Shown piece after piece: positions 50,751-60,396 of a stretch of DNA of 64,000 bases. The stretch comes from Alteromonas sp. KC3 (lineage in GTDB: Bacteria; Pseudomonadota; Gammaproteobacteria; Enterobacterales; Alteromonadaceae). Each line of letters begins with the position of its first letter. The first letter of the stretch is position 1. The stretch spans positions 2,480,001 through 2,544,000 of the forward strand of contig NZ_AP024235.1 of NCBI RefSeq assembly GCF_016756315.1, read 5' to 3'. The position numbers and the translations under genes are program-made. The notes beneath the pieces were generated by a model, which did not search any database, was not told the DNA's origin, and saw nothing but the letters and a program-made list of their open reading frames with translations.

Positions 50751-51647
50751 GTGAAATCAAGACTGGCTTTTTTTGACTATCAAACGCATAAGCCGTCAAG
50801 TTGTGGCAATGTGCTGGATATTACATTTTCAAACGAAGCATTGGATTGGCAAGGCATCATCCTTGAAAAAGGCTCCTCTGAGTATTTCTACCCCAAACAG
50901 GTATACACGCCCTACTTCTATTTCGCGTTGGCGCTAGACAAAGATCTCAGTTGGTCTGTAAAAGCTGATAACGAACTGATTGCCTTAAAAACCGCACCGG
51001 GCAATATATGGATAAATCCGCCAAAAACTCCGTTTACTCATAATATATCTGAGCCTTGCTATTTCGTTATTTTGGCCATTGAAGAACATGTTCTCTTTGA
51101 TGCCTGCCCCTATAAGGTTGAAGCAACCCAACTTGAATTTCTGAATAATTACAACGTTGAAGATGAGACCATCAAAGGCATAATTGAGCTATTGCTGCTA
51201 GAGACTCAAGCTAATGGGCGCAACGGCAAACCGTATTTGCAAAACTTAGTGTCGGCATTGTCGGCCCACTACATTCAGAATTATTCAAACTATGAAGACG
51301 TCAAAGGAAATACGGCGGCTAATGCCAAATTTGGACAATCTGATCTCGCCAAGATTGATGACTACATACAACGCAATATCGGCAATGCCATTACCATAGA
51401 AGCCTTGGCAGACCTGGTGTTTTGTAGTAAGTATTACTTTTTGAGAGAATTTAAAAAAAGTGTAGGTGAAACGCCTTATCAATACATAACCCATCATCGT
51501 ATTGAACAAAGCAAACGGTTATTGCTGACAAGTTCGTTGTCACTTAGTGAGATAGCCCATCAAATGGGTTTTAATGACCAGTCTCACTTTAATCGCGTAT
51601 TTAAGCAGCATGTTGGGGTCACGCCTAAGCAGTTTACTAACGCTTAA
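50751..51647 (+). CDS. AraC-family transcriptional regulator
   Basis: The 298-residue protein has an N-terminal cupin-like sensing domain (about 1-120) and a C-terminal pair of HTH motifs (about 200-297): ALADLVFCSKYYFLREFKKSVGETPYQY and SLSEIAHQMGFNDQSHFNRVFKQHVGVTPKQF, in part. Start is GTG at 50751 with AAGGA 6 bases upstream. It is divergent from the broken hydrolase and likely regulated it. Its end overlaps the convergent DUF3307 gene by 11 bases. Confidence 0.9.
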   Translation: MKSRLAFFDYQTHKPSSCGNVLDITFSNEALDWQGIILEKGSSEYFYPKQVYTPYFYFALALDKDLSWSVKADNELIALKTAPGNIWINPPKTPFTHNISEPCYFVILAIEEHVLFDACPYKVEATQLEFLNNYNVEDETIKGIIELLLLETQANGRNGKPYLQNLVSALSAHYIQNYSNYEDVKGNTAANAKFGQSDLAKIDDYIQRNIGNAITIEALADLVFCSKYYFLREFKKSVGETPYQYITHHRIEQSKRLLLTSSLSLSEIAHQMGFNDQSHFNRVFKQHVGVTPKQFTNA

Positions 51648-52455
51648 TAGGAAACTCTCCTAATAAATAGGCGCAAGCTAATCCGATGAGAAGTGTAATA
51701 ACAACGCTTGAGAATGTGCCTAACAGGACGTACTCGGTAAGCTTTCTATCTTGATGTTTTGTTAAATCACCAAACCTAAAAATAGACTTAGCGGCAATCA
51801 AAAAGCCAATAGCAGCAAATTGGTTAAGCAAGACAAAAGTAAGCATGAGTGTCCGCTCAAGGTAGCCAATACGCTGCCCCGCCAACGCCAATGTTTGTTG
51901 GGCTTCTAGGCTAAGAGTTAACGCGTCGTTTGCATGGGAATGTTTAGGGCGCTCAGAAGTCACTTCTGCACTCCACGGAGAAAGTAGCTGCTTAATTATG
52001 ATTGAACTTGGCTTTAAAACAGCTAAATACGCTAAGACAATAGTAAGGTGTTGTACATTAATTGCTTTTAAGACAGTTATAAATGTATTGAACTGGCTGG
52101 TCATAAAAAGAAATACAGCAATAATGACCAGCACATGTGCCAACTGATCAACGATAAAAGAAGTGGTGGTTTGCGGGCAATAAGACTTAATAACGTCAAT
52201 TTTAAAATGAGTTACGGCGATAATCGCGCTACCACAAAGTACCGTCATGCCCTGAAGATCACTAGCGAAAACAAGTATAGCAATGCCTGCAAGTAAGCCG
52301 TGCAGCAGCGCATGTAGGTACAAATGTGGTGCTAGAACGTGCCGTTTGTTGCGACTTTCCACCCACGAATAAGGTTGAAAATAGAAATCTGCGAGTAAAT
52401 GCGCTAGCAACAATGCGACAAGTAGTAAGGTTTCCTTAAACACAAGTTCCTGCAT
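51637..52455 (-). CDS. DUF3307-family membrane protein
   Basis: The 272-residue protein has about six hydrophobic helices. It begins with the family motif AHLLADFYFQP (residues 18-28) and has HLYLHALLHGLLAG and AVTHFKIDVIKSY, with His/Asp residues near helix ends, and a C-terminal two-helix bundle. Function is unknown. It starts 8 bases after the SatD-like gene, which is a repeated pairing for this family, and is the second gene of the pair. Confidence 0.85.
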   Translation of the reverse strand: MQELVFKETLLLVALLLAHLLADFYFQPYSWVESRNKRHVLAPHLYLHALLHGLLAGIAILVFASDLQGMTVLCGSAIIAVTHFKIDVIKSYCPQTTTSFIVDQLAHVLVIIAVFLFMTSQFNTFITVLKAINVQHLTIVLAYLAVLKPSSIIIKQLLSPWSAEVTSERPKHSHANDALTLSLEAQQTLALAGQRIGYLERTLMLTFVLLNQFAAIGFLIAAKSIFRFGDLTKHQDRKLTEYVLLGTFSSVVITLLIGLACAYLLGEFPIKR

Positions 52456-52463
52456 GTTTTTCC

Positions 52464-53132
52464 TTAAATAGTAGTTCCACTTAGTACTGTACTTATTTCT
52501 TGCTCCATAAACGCTAAGTACTCGGCTATCAACCTGTAATTGCTTGCGTTCAAAATGCGCGTCACGTTACTTCTTGTTTTGCCCAAAGATGTCGCCACAG
52601 CGTCATGGTTCTTATCTTCTGAAACTAAGTAGGCTAGTACGGTTTCAGATTGTGTCTGAGTTAACCCTGCTATATGTGAATCGGCAAATCGAGTAAGTAA
52701 AGAAGTATGTCGAGCCAATGACCCATATTCACACTGAAACGACACATATTGTCCTTTCAATTCATCAAGCCCTCTTCCTGACAATACGAATGCCTGCCCC
52801 GTACCGGTTTTTACCTCAGACGGTCTAAAGGTTACCTCACCGACTGCGCAGCTCACTCTGATATCGCTACTGGGAGTCATCGCTTTTAAGGCCAAGCGAA
52901 TGCCCAGTGCTATGTGCATTACGTTCTGCGAATGCGATGTCACAAACTGAAAAGCATCACCGCGAAAAACGTCGAAATGCCCGTCATATGAACGTGCATA
53001 GGTCGTCAACTGGGCCTTTAACGCTTGGATAATGCGACTAAAATCTTCATCCGATAACGACTGTGATTTGACAATGTCACCGGTTATGACAGCAGCATTG
53101 CACTCTTCAACGTTTCCCCTTTGTCTACTCAT
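52464..53132 (-). CDS. SatD-family protein with C-terminal helix-turn-helix
   Basis: The 222-residue protein has an N-terminal block AAVITGDIVKSQ (residues 13-24), a central FDVFRGDAFQF segment, and VSCAVGEVTF, the marks of the SatD family and distantly like nucleotide-cyclase folds. The C-terminus (about 165-205) holds a sigma-region-4-like HTH with HDAVATSLGKTRSNVTRILN. The ATG at 53132 follows GAGGAAG. SatD was named for an acid-tolerance locus; the biochemical role is unknown. It is upstream of, and coupled to, the DUF3307 gene. Confidence 0.82.
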   Translation of the reverse strand: MSRQRGNVEECNAAVITGDIVKSQSLSDEDFSRIIQALKAQLTTYARSYDGHFDVFRGDAFQFVTSHSQNVMHIALGIRLALKAMTPSSDIRVSCAVGEVTFRPSEVKTGTGQAFVLSGRGLDELKGQYVSFQCEYGSLARHTSLLTRFADSHIAGLTQTQSETVLAYLVSEDKNHDAVATSLGKTRSNVTRILNASNYRLIAEYLAFMEQEISTVLSGTTI

Positions 53133-53347
53133 ATGAATTGCTTCCTCGCACACAATATTGAGTCTATGCAATGCTCAATGACTCAATGTATTTGCTTGCC
53201 TACAATAACCCGCATAAGTTACATAATATACACACAATTCGAAATAACACCAAAAATAATCACATTCCTAAATGTGATTAAAAATAGTAACAAAATAGAA
53301 AGTATTGACGCAGGTATAGCTATGCTGGTCACACGAAGCACTTGTCA

Positions 53348-53392
53348 GGGTAGAATATTTACTCTACCCTAAGGTAGAACATTTGTTCTACC
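53348..53392. promoter_or_regulatory. Two tandem palindromic operators upstream of tetR
   Basis: The first site (53348-53369) has arms GGGTAGA and TCTACCC, the second (53373-53392) has arms GGTAGAAC and GTTCTACC around ATTT. Both share the GGTAGA/TCTACC half-sites and end 20 bases before the tetR start codon. They are very likely the autoregulatory binding sites of the TetR protein. Confidence 0.8.
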
Positions 53393-53412
53393 ACGGTATT
53401 AATGAGGTTTTG

Positions 53413-54030
53413 GTGACCAAAGAGCTAATAAAAACTTCGACAGCTACGCCTAGTGCTACCCACGACGCCATTGCACAAAAACTTGAACAAGCCTTCGCTA
53501 TATATGGGTTTGCGACGCCAAACGTGGCAACGCTTAAAGAGCATTCAGGCACAACACTAAAAACGCTTTACAAATATTTCCCTTCGAAAGAAGCCATGGT
53601 CATAGGCGCACTACACTACCGACATAAGCGGTACATCGCGTTTTTAGAGCAAGATAGCCCTATAAATCACAAAATCACGTCAGTACACGACGCAAACACA
53701 TTGTTGCTGCATATTTTCACACGTCTAGCACTATGGCTTGAAACCTATGCTCCACGGGGTTGTATGTCTCTTCAAGCACTCGCCTGCTACCCCAATAATG
53801 AAAAAATCCAAAATGCAGTTCAATCACATAAATTAGAGGTCAAACAATGGCTGACTGAAAATTTTAACGATCTCACAATAGCAACTGCTGCTTCCAAAAA
53901 AGACTTTGTAGAAACCATTTTTATTTTACATGAAGGCATGGCGTCCGCATGGCCTAGCTCTCAACATGCTGCTTTAAAAGCAGCACATCAAGCTATTTCC
54001 ATACTGGTCGAGCAGTTAACCCAAAAGTAG
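53413..54030 (+). CDS. TetR-family transcriptional regulator
   Basis: The 205-residue protein has an N-terminal TetR HTH (about residues 15-62, including TTLKTLYKYFPSKEAMV) and a helical ligand domain with CMSLQALACYPN. I choose the GTG at 53413, which has TGAGGT just upstream; a TTG at 53383 falls inside the operator. It precedes an MDR oxidoreductase gene by 65 bases, and two operators lie in front, so it probably represses both itself and that gene. Confidence 0.88.
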   Translation: MTKELIKTSTATPSATHDAIAQKLEQAFAIYGFATPNVATLKEHSGTTLKTLYKYFPSKEAMVIGALHYRHKRYIAFLEQDSPINHKITSVHDANTLLLHIFTRLALWLETYAPRGCMSLQALACYPNNEKIQNAVQSHKLEVKQWLTENFNDLTIATAASKKDFVETIFILHEGMASAWPSSQHAALKAAHQAISILVEQLTQK

Positions 54031-54095
54031 GCCTACAACTGACCTTAGAAAAGGTGATGACGCTACTTTACAAACAAACCCAACTAGGAGTAAGA

Positions 54096-55145
54096 ATGAA
54101 TCAGTTACCCAAAACCATGAAAGGTGTACAACTTACCAAGCATGGCGACATCGATTCCCTTGTCTTTAATGAGCAGATCGCACTGCCCTATCTCACCGAC
54201 AATGATGTACTTGTTAAAGTTGCGGCGGCTGGTGTTAACAATACTGATTTAAATACACGTAAAGGGTGGTATTCAAAAGAGGGAAACAATGCCAATGATG
54301 CGAGCTGGGCAGGCTCTGCGCTGGTATTTCCCCGTATTCAAGGTGCTGATGTTTGTGGTTACATTGTCGCGGTTGGAAAAAATGTATCGTCATCACGAAT
54401 TGGAGAAAGAGTACTTATTGAACCATGCTTAACTGAGGCGGACAGCCAACGTCTACCATCACCCTGGTACTTTGGTAGTGAGTGCGACGGCGGGTTTGCT
54501 CAATTCACCAAAGTAGCGAGTAAGCATGCATACGCCGTAAAATCATCGTATACAGATACTGAACTTGCTTCTTTTCCATGCTCCTATTCGACCGCGGAAA
54601 ACCTTTTGCATAGAGCAAATGTTCAAAAAGGCGAACGCGTATTTATTACAGGCGCTTCTGGTGGTGTTGGTTCAGCGGCAGTACAACTAGCTAAGGCACG
54701 CGGCGCGTATGTAGTGGCGGTAACCAGTAAAGAAAAGCAAGGCGAAGTGAACGCTTTGGGCGCTGACGAAACTGTTACCCGAGATGCAGACTGGAAATCA
54801 CTTTATAAAAACAAACCGTTCAATGTTGTGATTGACCTGGTCGCAGGCGCGCGTTGGCCAGACTTACTAGAGTTACTCTCAACATTTGGGCGATACGCTA
54901 CCTCTGGCGCTATTGGTGGGCACGACGTTATATTAGATGTTAGAACGTTGTACTTAAAGGACTTACAACTGATAGGTTGTACTGTATTGCAAGAAGGCGT
55001 TTTTGCCAGTCTCGTTAAACACATTGAGCGCGGAAGCATTAAGCCGATTGTCGCTGCAACGTATCCATTGAAAGAGATAAAGCAGGCTCAGCAAGATTTC
55101 GAATTGAAAAAACACACTGGCAAATTGGTGTTGACGCTAGATTAG
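54096..55145 (+). CDS. Medium-chain dehydrogenase/reductase (quinone oxidoreductase-like)
   Basis: The 349-residue protein has the MDR fold: an N-terminal GroES-like domain with NNTDLNTRKGWY and GADVCGYIVAVG, and an NAD(P)-binding Rossmann domain with TGASGGVGSAAVQLAKARGA (residues about 186-205). The GHE zinc motif of alcohol dehydrogenases is missing, which favours a zinc-independent NADPH quinone or enone reductase. AGGAG lies 5 bases before the ATG at 54096. It is the likely target of the TetR regulator upstream. Confidence 0.87.
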   Translation: MNQLPKTMKGVQLTKHGDIDSLVFNEQIALPYLTDNDVLVKVAAAGVNNTDLNTRKGWYSKEGNNANDASWAGSALVFPRIQGADVCGYIVAVGKNVSSSRIGERVLIEPCLTEADSQRLPSPWYFGSECDGGFAQFTKVASKHAYAVKSSYTDTELASFPCSYSTAENLLHRANVQKGERVFITGASGGVGSAAVQLAKARGAYVVAVTSKEKQGEVNALGADETVTRDADWKSLYKNKPFNVVIDLVAGARWPDLLELLSTFGRYATSGAIGGHDVILDVRTLYLKDLQLIGCTVLQEGVFASLVKHIERGSIKPIVAATYPLKEIKQAQQDFELKKHTGKLVLTLD

Positions 55146-55277
55146 TCTTATCTAGTTGAGCAATTACACCAACCTAAAACAAATGTAATCTTTTTCGTAT
55201 TGCAGACGTAAATTACCTTGTGCTTTACGCTTTTTAAAACGCTTACTGCAAGATAATGTCATGAACGTGGCGTAGTC

Positions 55278-56075
55278 TTATCCACCACGTCTAAAAGGTT
55301 GCCGCAATAATGCTATAACGCTTGCATTTTCTTTTAGCGCAGGCACATCTTGCTGTCCAATAGGTATGGTTTCATCGCTGTGCGCGGCGCGCGGTTTGAA
55401 GCTGTTAAATAGTCTGTCCCACCAAGTCACACTGAAGCCAAAATTAGAATTAGACTCAGACTTGGTCTGACTATGATGAATTCGATGCAATCGCTGTGTG
55501 ATAAGGATTAGCCCTACTCTGTCGTCCCACTTTTGTGGCAAACGAATATTAGCGTGATTAAAAAGCGCGAATCCGTTGAGCGCTACCTCAAATATAACAA
55601 TCGCCATTGCAGGTATGCCAAATGCCACTACCGCAGCGGCTTTTACCCCCAAACTAATTGCAATTTCGATAGGATGAAAACGAAGGCCCGTGGTGGTATC
55701 CACATGGCTATCGGCATGATGCATCTTGTGCACTCGCCACAACAAGGGTATGGAATGAAACAGTCTGTGCTGCCAATAAATAATCACATCTTGCACAACC
55801 ACGCAAAGCACTACTACCAATGTAGCAGGAAGTGTATTAACAACGTTAAATAGGCCAATTTCATTGGTTTGAGCCCACGCTGACACGCCTATTAATGTAG
55901 TAGGTAAAAGCACTCTTGCAGCGACGGCACCGAATACCACCATAGCAAGGTTACCTACCCAGCGGGTCTTTCTATTTAACACCGCCTGCCGTGCAGGTTT
56001 GTAGGCTTCAAGCACTGCCATAACAGTGAAAACCCCTAAAAACACACCTAGTCTAATAATTGACGTATTATCCAT
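55278..56075 (-). CDS. Sterol desaturase/fatty acid hydroxylase family protein
   Basis: This 265-residue integral membrane di-iron enzyme has four to five helices and the eight-histidine motifs: HRLFH (103-107), HKMHH (116-120) and HRIHH (197-201), plus H174 in NHANIR. Such enzymes hydroxylate or desaturate alkyl chains, sterols or lipid head groups using O2. It is the last gene of the minus-strand cluster, 8 bases after the CDP-alcohol phosphatidyltransferase gene, which suggests a lipid substrate. Confidence 0.88.
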   Translation of the reverse strand: MDNTSIIRLGVFLGVFTVMAVLEAYKPARQAVLNRKTRWVGNLAMVVFGAVAARVLLPTTLIGVSAWAQTNEIGLFNVVNTLPATLVVVLCVVVQDVIIYWQHRLFHSIPLLWRVHKMHHADSHVDTTTGLRFHPIEIAISLGVKAAAVVAFGIPAMAIVIFEVALNGFALFNHANIRLPQKWDDRVGLILITQRLHRIHHSQTKSESNSNFGFSVTWWDRLFNSFKPRAAHSDETIPIGQQDVPALKENASVIALLRQPFRRGG

Positions 56076-56083
56076 GATAAACG

Positions 56084-56719
56084 TTACCTACTACCGTTTT
56101 CTGACTCTACCCGCTTAAGTGTGAAAAAGCCCCCAACAATACGAGTAACTAACGTAATTAAACACGCTGCTGCGAACAAATAAGCCAATACTGGAAAGTA
56201 GCTTGGCCATATACAAAATGCTAAGAAGACAACGATGGTCTCGCTTCCCTCAGTTAGCCCCTGCATATAGTAAAAACTCTTATTTTGAAACTGAGGTCGG
56301 TCTATTTGAAACTTCTCAGCTGCGATGGCAAACGCCAAGAAGCTACTACCTGTCCCTATAAAAGTTGCCAGCAATACCATTGCAGGTACACCCCACAACG
56401 CGGGGTTTGCTATTCCGAATGCCAGAGGGATAGCGGCATAAAATAAAAAGTCCAGGCAGATATCAAGGAAACCACCCGCGCTACTACTGCTTTTTTGATA
56501 ACGAGCAAGTTCACCATCAATACCGTCAAAAATCCTATTTCCTATAATGCAACCCAGCGCGGCCCCCCACCAGTTAAGAATAATAAAGGGAACGGCGCAT
56601 AAGCCTATCAAGAAGCCCGCGACAGTTATTTGATTCGGCGTTATCCCAATTTTATCTAGGCCTACAATTAAAGGCCTTAGTACAGGTTTAATAAAAGGCG
56701 TAATTTTGGCGTCTAGCAT
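56084..56719 (-). CDS. ynjF: CDP-alcohol phosphatidyltransferase family protein (YnjF-like)
   Basis: The 211-residue membrane protein has the full catalytic motif DGxxAR-x8-GxxxDxxxD (D68, G69, A72, R73, G82, D86, D90), with a further D65, and about six helices. Enzymes of this family transfer a phosphoalcohol from a CDP-activated donor to another alcohol in membrane lipid synthesis. In E. coli ynjF is the last gene of the ynjBCDEF set, and this copy likewise follows the ynjBCD-type genes. Its start overlaps the ATPase gene end by 7 bases. The substrate pair is not known. Confidence 0.85.
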   Translation of the reverse strand: MLDAKITPFIKPVLRPLIVGLDKIGITPNQITVAGFLIGLCAVPFIILNWWGAALGCIIGNRIFDGIDGELARYQKSSSSAGGFLDICLDFLFYAAIPLAFGIANPALWGVPAMVLLATFIGTGSSFLAFAIAAEKFQIDRPQFQNKSFYYMQGLTEGSETIVVFLAFCIWPSYFPVLAYLFAAACLITLVTRIVGGFFTLKRVESENGSR

Positions 56720-57366
56720 TTTGATAACTCTATTATTTCGCCACCTGCTGCAATGGCGTCTTCTTTGTCATGAGTGACCAAAACCGCAGGTATATTATGA
56801 ATTTTTAACTGCTCAAACGTCCATGTACGAATGTGCTCACGCAGGCTAGCATCTAATTTACTAAAAGGCTCATCGAGCAGCACTGCCTTTGGTTGTGAAC
56901 TTAGGGTTCGCAACAACGATATCCTCGCCTGCTGACCACCCGACAGAGCGCTCACCGATCTTTTTTGCATGCCGTTAAGCTCGAACGTTTCAAGCATAAC
57001 TTCAATAGCATTCATTCGTGCTTGTTTATTGGCAAACCTACCTTTTGGCATGGCAAAGGCAATATTTTCTTCAACGGTCATATGCTCAAATAACAATGCA
57101 TCCTGAAACATCACCCCAATGTGTCGACGATGCGCAGGTTTGTGTGTAATGTCCTCGCCGCTAAGCAAGATACGCCCAGTAAAATCAAACGGCGCAGACA
57201 GTTGCCCCGCTATGGCTTGTAATAGCGTTGATTTCCCAGAGCCACTTGGACCCATTACTGTCAACACTTCACCTGCATTCACGCGCGCACTTAACTTTAC
57301 TAATTCAGCGTCACCATTTGAGATAACTAATTGTTGTAGGTCAAGCACGTTTTTATCCTTTGACAT
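56713..57366 (-). CDS. ynjD: ABC transporter ATP-binding protein, YnjD-like
   Basis: The 217-residue ATPase has Walker A GPSGSGKST (39-47), Q-loop VMFQDALLF, signature LSGGQQARISLLRTL near 142, Walker B AVLLDEPFSKLD and VTHD. Length equals that of E. coli YnjD. It powers the permease encoded 36 bases upstream. It forms an importer of the ThiBPQ/sulfate/putrescine-like class. Confidence 0.88.
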   Translation of the reverse strand: MSKDKNVLDLQQLVISNGDAELVKLSARVNAGEVLTVMGPSGSGKSTLLQAIAGQLSAPFDFTGRILLSGEDITHKPAHRRHIGVMFQDALLFEHMTVEENIAFAMPKGRFANKQARMNAIEVMLETFELNGMQKRSVSALSGGQQARISLLRTLSSQPKAVLLDEPFSKLDASLREHIRTWTFEQLKIHNIPAVLVTHDKEDAIAAGGEIIELSKC

Positions 57367-57402
57367 CGCTCACCCTTTTTATGCGACCATCATTGTTGAT
57401 AC

Positions 57403-59106
57403 TCATGAAACACCTTGTTTGGGGTTGAACATGAAACGAGGCAAGGTCCACGCTAATACAAACCCTATTAGTGGTAATGTGGCTTGAATGATGACGTAAA
57501 CAGCGCTAAGACGTGTACTGCTGCCTGATGCCGATGCTACTGCCTCAGTAGTTACTGTAGGAATAACGCCACCCGATGCCAATAATGTTGGTAAGTATTG
57601 GCTGAAACTGATAGCAAGGCCTAAAGCCCACGCAATAAGGATAGCTCCCAGCATCAATGGTAATTTGATATACACAAATACTTGCCACGGTGACTTACCA
57701 AGGCTTTGTGCTACCACAATATAGCGAGCGTCAAATTTACGATACGCTACCGCAAGCGACAAATAAACGTACGGCACAACGTAAACCATATGGGCTATGT
57801 ACGTATGAAACCATGTGGCAGATTGAAGCACTAACTGTTGCAACCATACTAACCCGTACAAAAACGCAACGCCTGGAACAAGCAGTGGTAAAAACACTGA
57901 AACGGAAAAGACGAATGACATTACACGCTTTGTCGGTTTTAGCATCTGGCTTTCCAGTGCAAACAACACCAGTAACACAGACGAAGTACTTACTAGACCA
58001 CCAAGAACGAGTGTGTTGCTTAATGGCTTTTCAATAGCGTTAACTACTGTTTGCCAATGCAACCATGTCGTATCTTCAGGGAGTAAATTCGGAAATACCC
58101 AGTAGGACGCCACTGAATAAGCAAAAGTGCTATACATGATGGTGCCTATTAGCACCATATAAACAGCGAATATAGACACGCCGGTTACCACTACGGCATT
58201 ATCAAACAAGCGGCGATTACCATTTACTAAAAGCGCTCGCCCTAGTACCACAACAATACGCTCACCAACAACAAATAGCCCCAGTGCTGCGCTTGATATA
58301 CCGACCTGCAGAACAGCACCCGCAGAACCTAACAATCGCATCGACAAATCAATATGATTGAACCAATGTAGAACGGCTACGGCAAGCGTGCTTGGATTAT
58401 TCGGCCCCAAAATCAATGGAATTTCTACGTTTGAAGTTGCAAATACTAATACCGCAAGCAATGGTAATCGAATTTGAGGAAAAATGGTTGGCAGGACCAA
58501 CAAAAAGAACCGCGCTACGCTGGAATAACCTAGCGATGCGCCTACCTTGCTGTACCCAGATATTTTTTTGGCCACAATCGGCTGAGACATCACCCCAAGC
58601 GCCATCAGCAAAATAAACGGTAATTCTTTAAGTGCAAGCGCAAACAACACGCTTAAACCATAAGGGTCGTGGGGAAAGCTATGTGCTGACGTTGTCACCA
58701 AAATATCGTTGTCGGTAGTGAATAAACGGGCGAAAAAGCCCGATGGACTCAACACAAAAAGCAATGCAATGGCCGCTGCTGCATGAGGAAAGACTAAAAA
58801 TGGACTTAGCAATGCCTGCAATTTTTCGACAAAGCGAGTTTGATAGCACCACGCGAGAAGACAACACGCGCCAATAAAGGCTAACAATGTAGAGCCAAGG
58901 CCGGTGAATAGCGATAGCAACATCATTTTGGCAATACCGGTTGTTGCGAACAAGGTTGCAAACGGTTGAGCGCTGAATTGCGTTGCGCCTATTGCAGGGA
59001 AATAGCCTAAAGCTGGAAATACAACGCCCACAAAGCCACCCACAACCGGCACACACAAAATGCATAACAAAAGCCACCTAGCGGTAACGGTGAAAGAGGT
59101 AAACAT
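57403..59106 (-). CDS. ynjC: ABC transporter permease, YnjC-like (two fused permease units)
   Basis: The 567-residue protein has two homologous binding-protein-dependent permease domains, each with about six helices, as in ThiP and YnjC. The EAA-like coupling loops are seen near LGYSSVARFFLLVLPTIFP (about 190-210) and SLGKSPWQVFVYIKLPLM (about 465-485). Its start overlaps the binding-protein stop by one base (TGATG). E. coli YnjC is somewhat shorter (about 510). Confidence 0.87.
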   Translation of the reverse strand: MFTSFTVTARWLLLCILCVPVVGGFVGVVFPALGYFPAIGATQFSAQPFATLFATTGIAKMMLLSLFTGLGSTLLAFIGACCLLAWCYQTRFVEKLQALLSPFLVFPHAAAAIALLFVLSPSGFFARLFTTDNDILVTTSAHSFPHDPYGLSVLFALALKELPFILLMALGVMSQPIVAKKISGYSKVGASLGYSSVARFFLLVLPTIFPQIRLPLLAVLVFATSNVEIPLILGPNNPSTLAVAVLHWFNHIDLSMRLLGSAGAVLQVGISSAALGLFVVGERIVVVLGRALLVNGNRRLFDNAVVVTGVSIFAVYMVLIGTIMYSTFAYSVASYWVFPNLLPEDTTWLHWQTVVNAIEKPLSNTLVLGGLVSTSSVLLVLFALESQMLKPTKRVMSFVFSVSVFLPLLVPGVAFLYGLVWLQQLVLQSATWFHTYIAHMVYVVPYVYLSLAVAYRKFDARYIVVAQSLGKSPWQVFVYIKLPLMLGAILIAWALGLAISFSQYLPTLLASGGVIPTVTTEAVASASGSSTRLSAVYVIIQATLPLIGFVLAWTLPRFMFNPKQGVS

Positions 59107-60362
59107 CAGTAGCGCACTCCGTAGCGCTCATACCAAGCATTACGAATAGCGTCGGCCCAACTTGAATGAGGCTCTGCTATCAGCTTAACCTTCTGTGATT
59201 TATCCAGTGCTGAAGGGTGCCCCCCCTCTTGGTCAAACAAAGCCCTATCGCTTGGGCTAAGTAGCGATAAATCAAGCACAGACTCATCTCCCCACACCTT
59301 TAGTTTTTGTTTTTGCGCTTGTGCCTTGGGTGATAATAAAAAATCTACTACGGTCTTCGCCGCGGTTTTTACTGAAGAGTTGTAAGTCAACCCTACAAAA
59401 TGTACGTTGGCAAGACTGCCGTCATGCATAACATAGGTGCGTATGTCTTTAGGAAGATCAAAGCGTTCTACTGCACTTGGGATCTCAGCCGCAGTGAATG
59501 AAAATGCTATCGACAACTCGCCAGAGCCCATTAACCGTTGTAGCTGCGATGCTTGCCTTAGCATGGTTTCACCACGTCGCCACATGACAGGGTGCAACGC
59601 GTCTAAGTACTGCCAAAGTGCGGGAAGTACGCTTTTAAGCGCACTTTCACTAACGGGTTGATAGAACACATTTTGTCTATCTTCGTTTAGGGCAATGATG
59701 GCATATTTAAGAAAAGTAATTCCAAGGTAGTCACTGGGTACAGGATAAGTAAATCGTCCGGGGGACCGTTGCGCAAAATCAAGCAGCTCATGAATAGTTT
59801 GTGGTGGTGGAATTGCTAAGTGTTGTAAGTGTTGCTGGCGATAATAAAAGACTAATGATGCTTTACCCCAAGGCGCTTCCATTCCGAGTGTTGATTCCCC
59901 GAAATCCGTCACCATTGCTGTATTTTCGTGTGGGTTGGTCAAAGGGAAATATCTAAGTGATGATACCCAGTTTTTGGTTAATAACTCATGCTCTTTCATT
60001 GCAGCAAAGTTTTCACCGTTGATCCAAATAAGGTCTACACTGCCGTTTGTATGATTTCCCGCGGCTTTTTCTGCCAATACGCGTGATACTGCATCACTTG
60101 TATCAGCAAGTTTCACATGCTGAAAGCGAATATTGTACTGTTGCGAAACTTGCTCGCTTACCCACTGCAAATAGCTATTTACCTGAGCACTACCGCCCCA
60201 TGCATAAAAGTGCACGGTTTCGGTATCTTGTTTTTCGCTGTTACCTTTTCGCGCTAATGAGTGAGTTACAAGATTAGTATCTTGTGCCGCCACACTTGCG
60301 CTACACGTATATAAAAAACACACAGCAACCGCAGTTAGCCAAGTTTTAACCAGAACTTCCAT
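59106..60362 (-). CDS. ynjB: ABC transporter periplasmic binding protein, YnjB-like
   Basis: The 418-residue protein has a signal peptide with the hydrophobic core LTAVAVCFLYTCSASVAA and a periplasmic-binding fold: FYAWGGSAQVNSYLQWV after the mature start, DLIWINGENFAAMKEHELL near 128, and a C-terminal ANVHFVGLTYNSSVKTAAK block. It matches the YnjB/DUF-type solute-binding family adjacent to fused permeases. Solute is unknown; thiamine-like, polyamine or organic cations are possible. It is the first importer gene, 34 bases after the flavoprotein fusion gene. Confidence 0.85.
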   Translation of the reverse strand: MEVLVKTWLTAVAVCFLYTCSASVAAQDTNLVTHSLARKGNSEKQDTETVHFYAWGGSAQVNSYLQWVSEQVSQQYNIRFQHVKLADTSDAVSRVLAEKAAGNHTNGSVDLIWINGENFAAMKEHELLTKNWVSSLRYFPLTNPHENTAMVTDFGESTLGMEAPWGKASLVFYYRQQHLQHLAIPPPQTIHELLDFAQRSPGRFTYPVPSDYLGITFLKYAIIALNEDRQNVFYQPVSESALKSVLPALWQYLDALHPVMWRRGETMLRQASQLQRLMGSGELSIAFSFTAAEIPSAVERFDLPKDIRTYVMHDGSLANVHFVGLTYNSSVKTAAKTVVDFLLSPKAQAQKQKLKVWGDESVLDLSLLSPSDRALFDQEGGHPSALDKSQKVKLIAEPHSSWADAIRNAWYERYGVRY

Positions 60363-60396
60363 TAACTCAAACCAACCGCGGCATGAACCATAGGAA

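Noticed and set aside
53383..53412. Upstream TTG start for tetR
   Set aside because: It falls inside the second palindromic operator and has no ribosome site; the GTG at 53413 has TGAGGT upstream.
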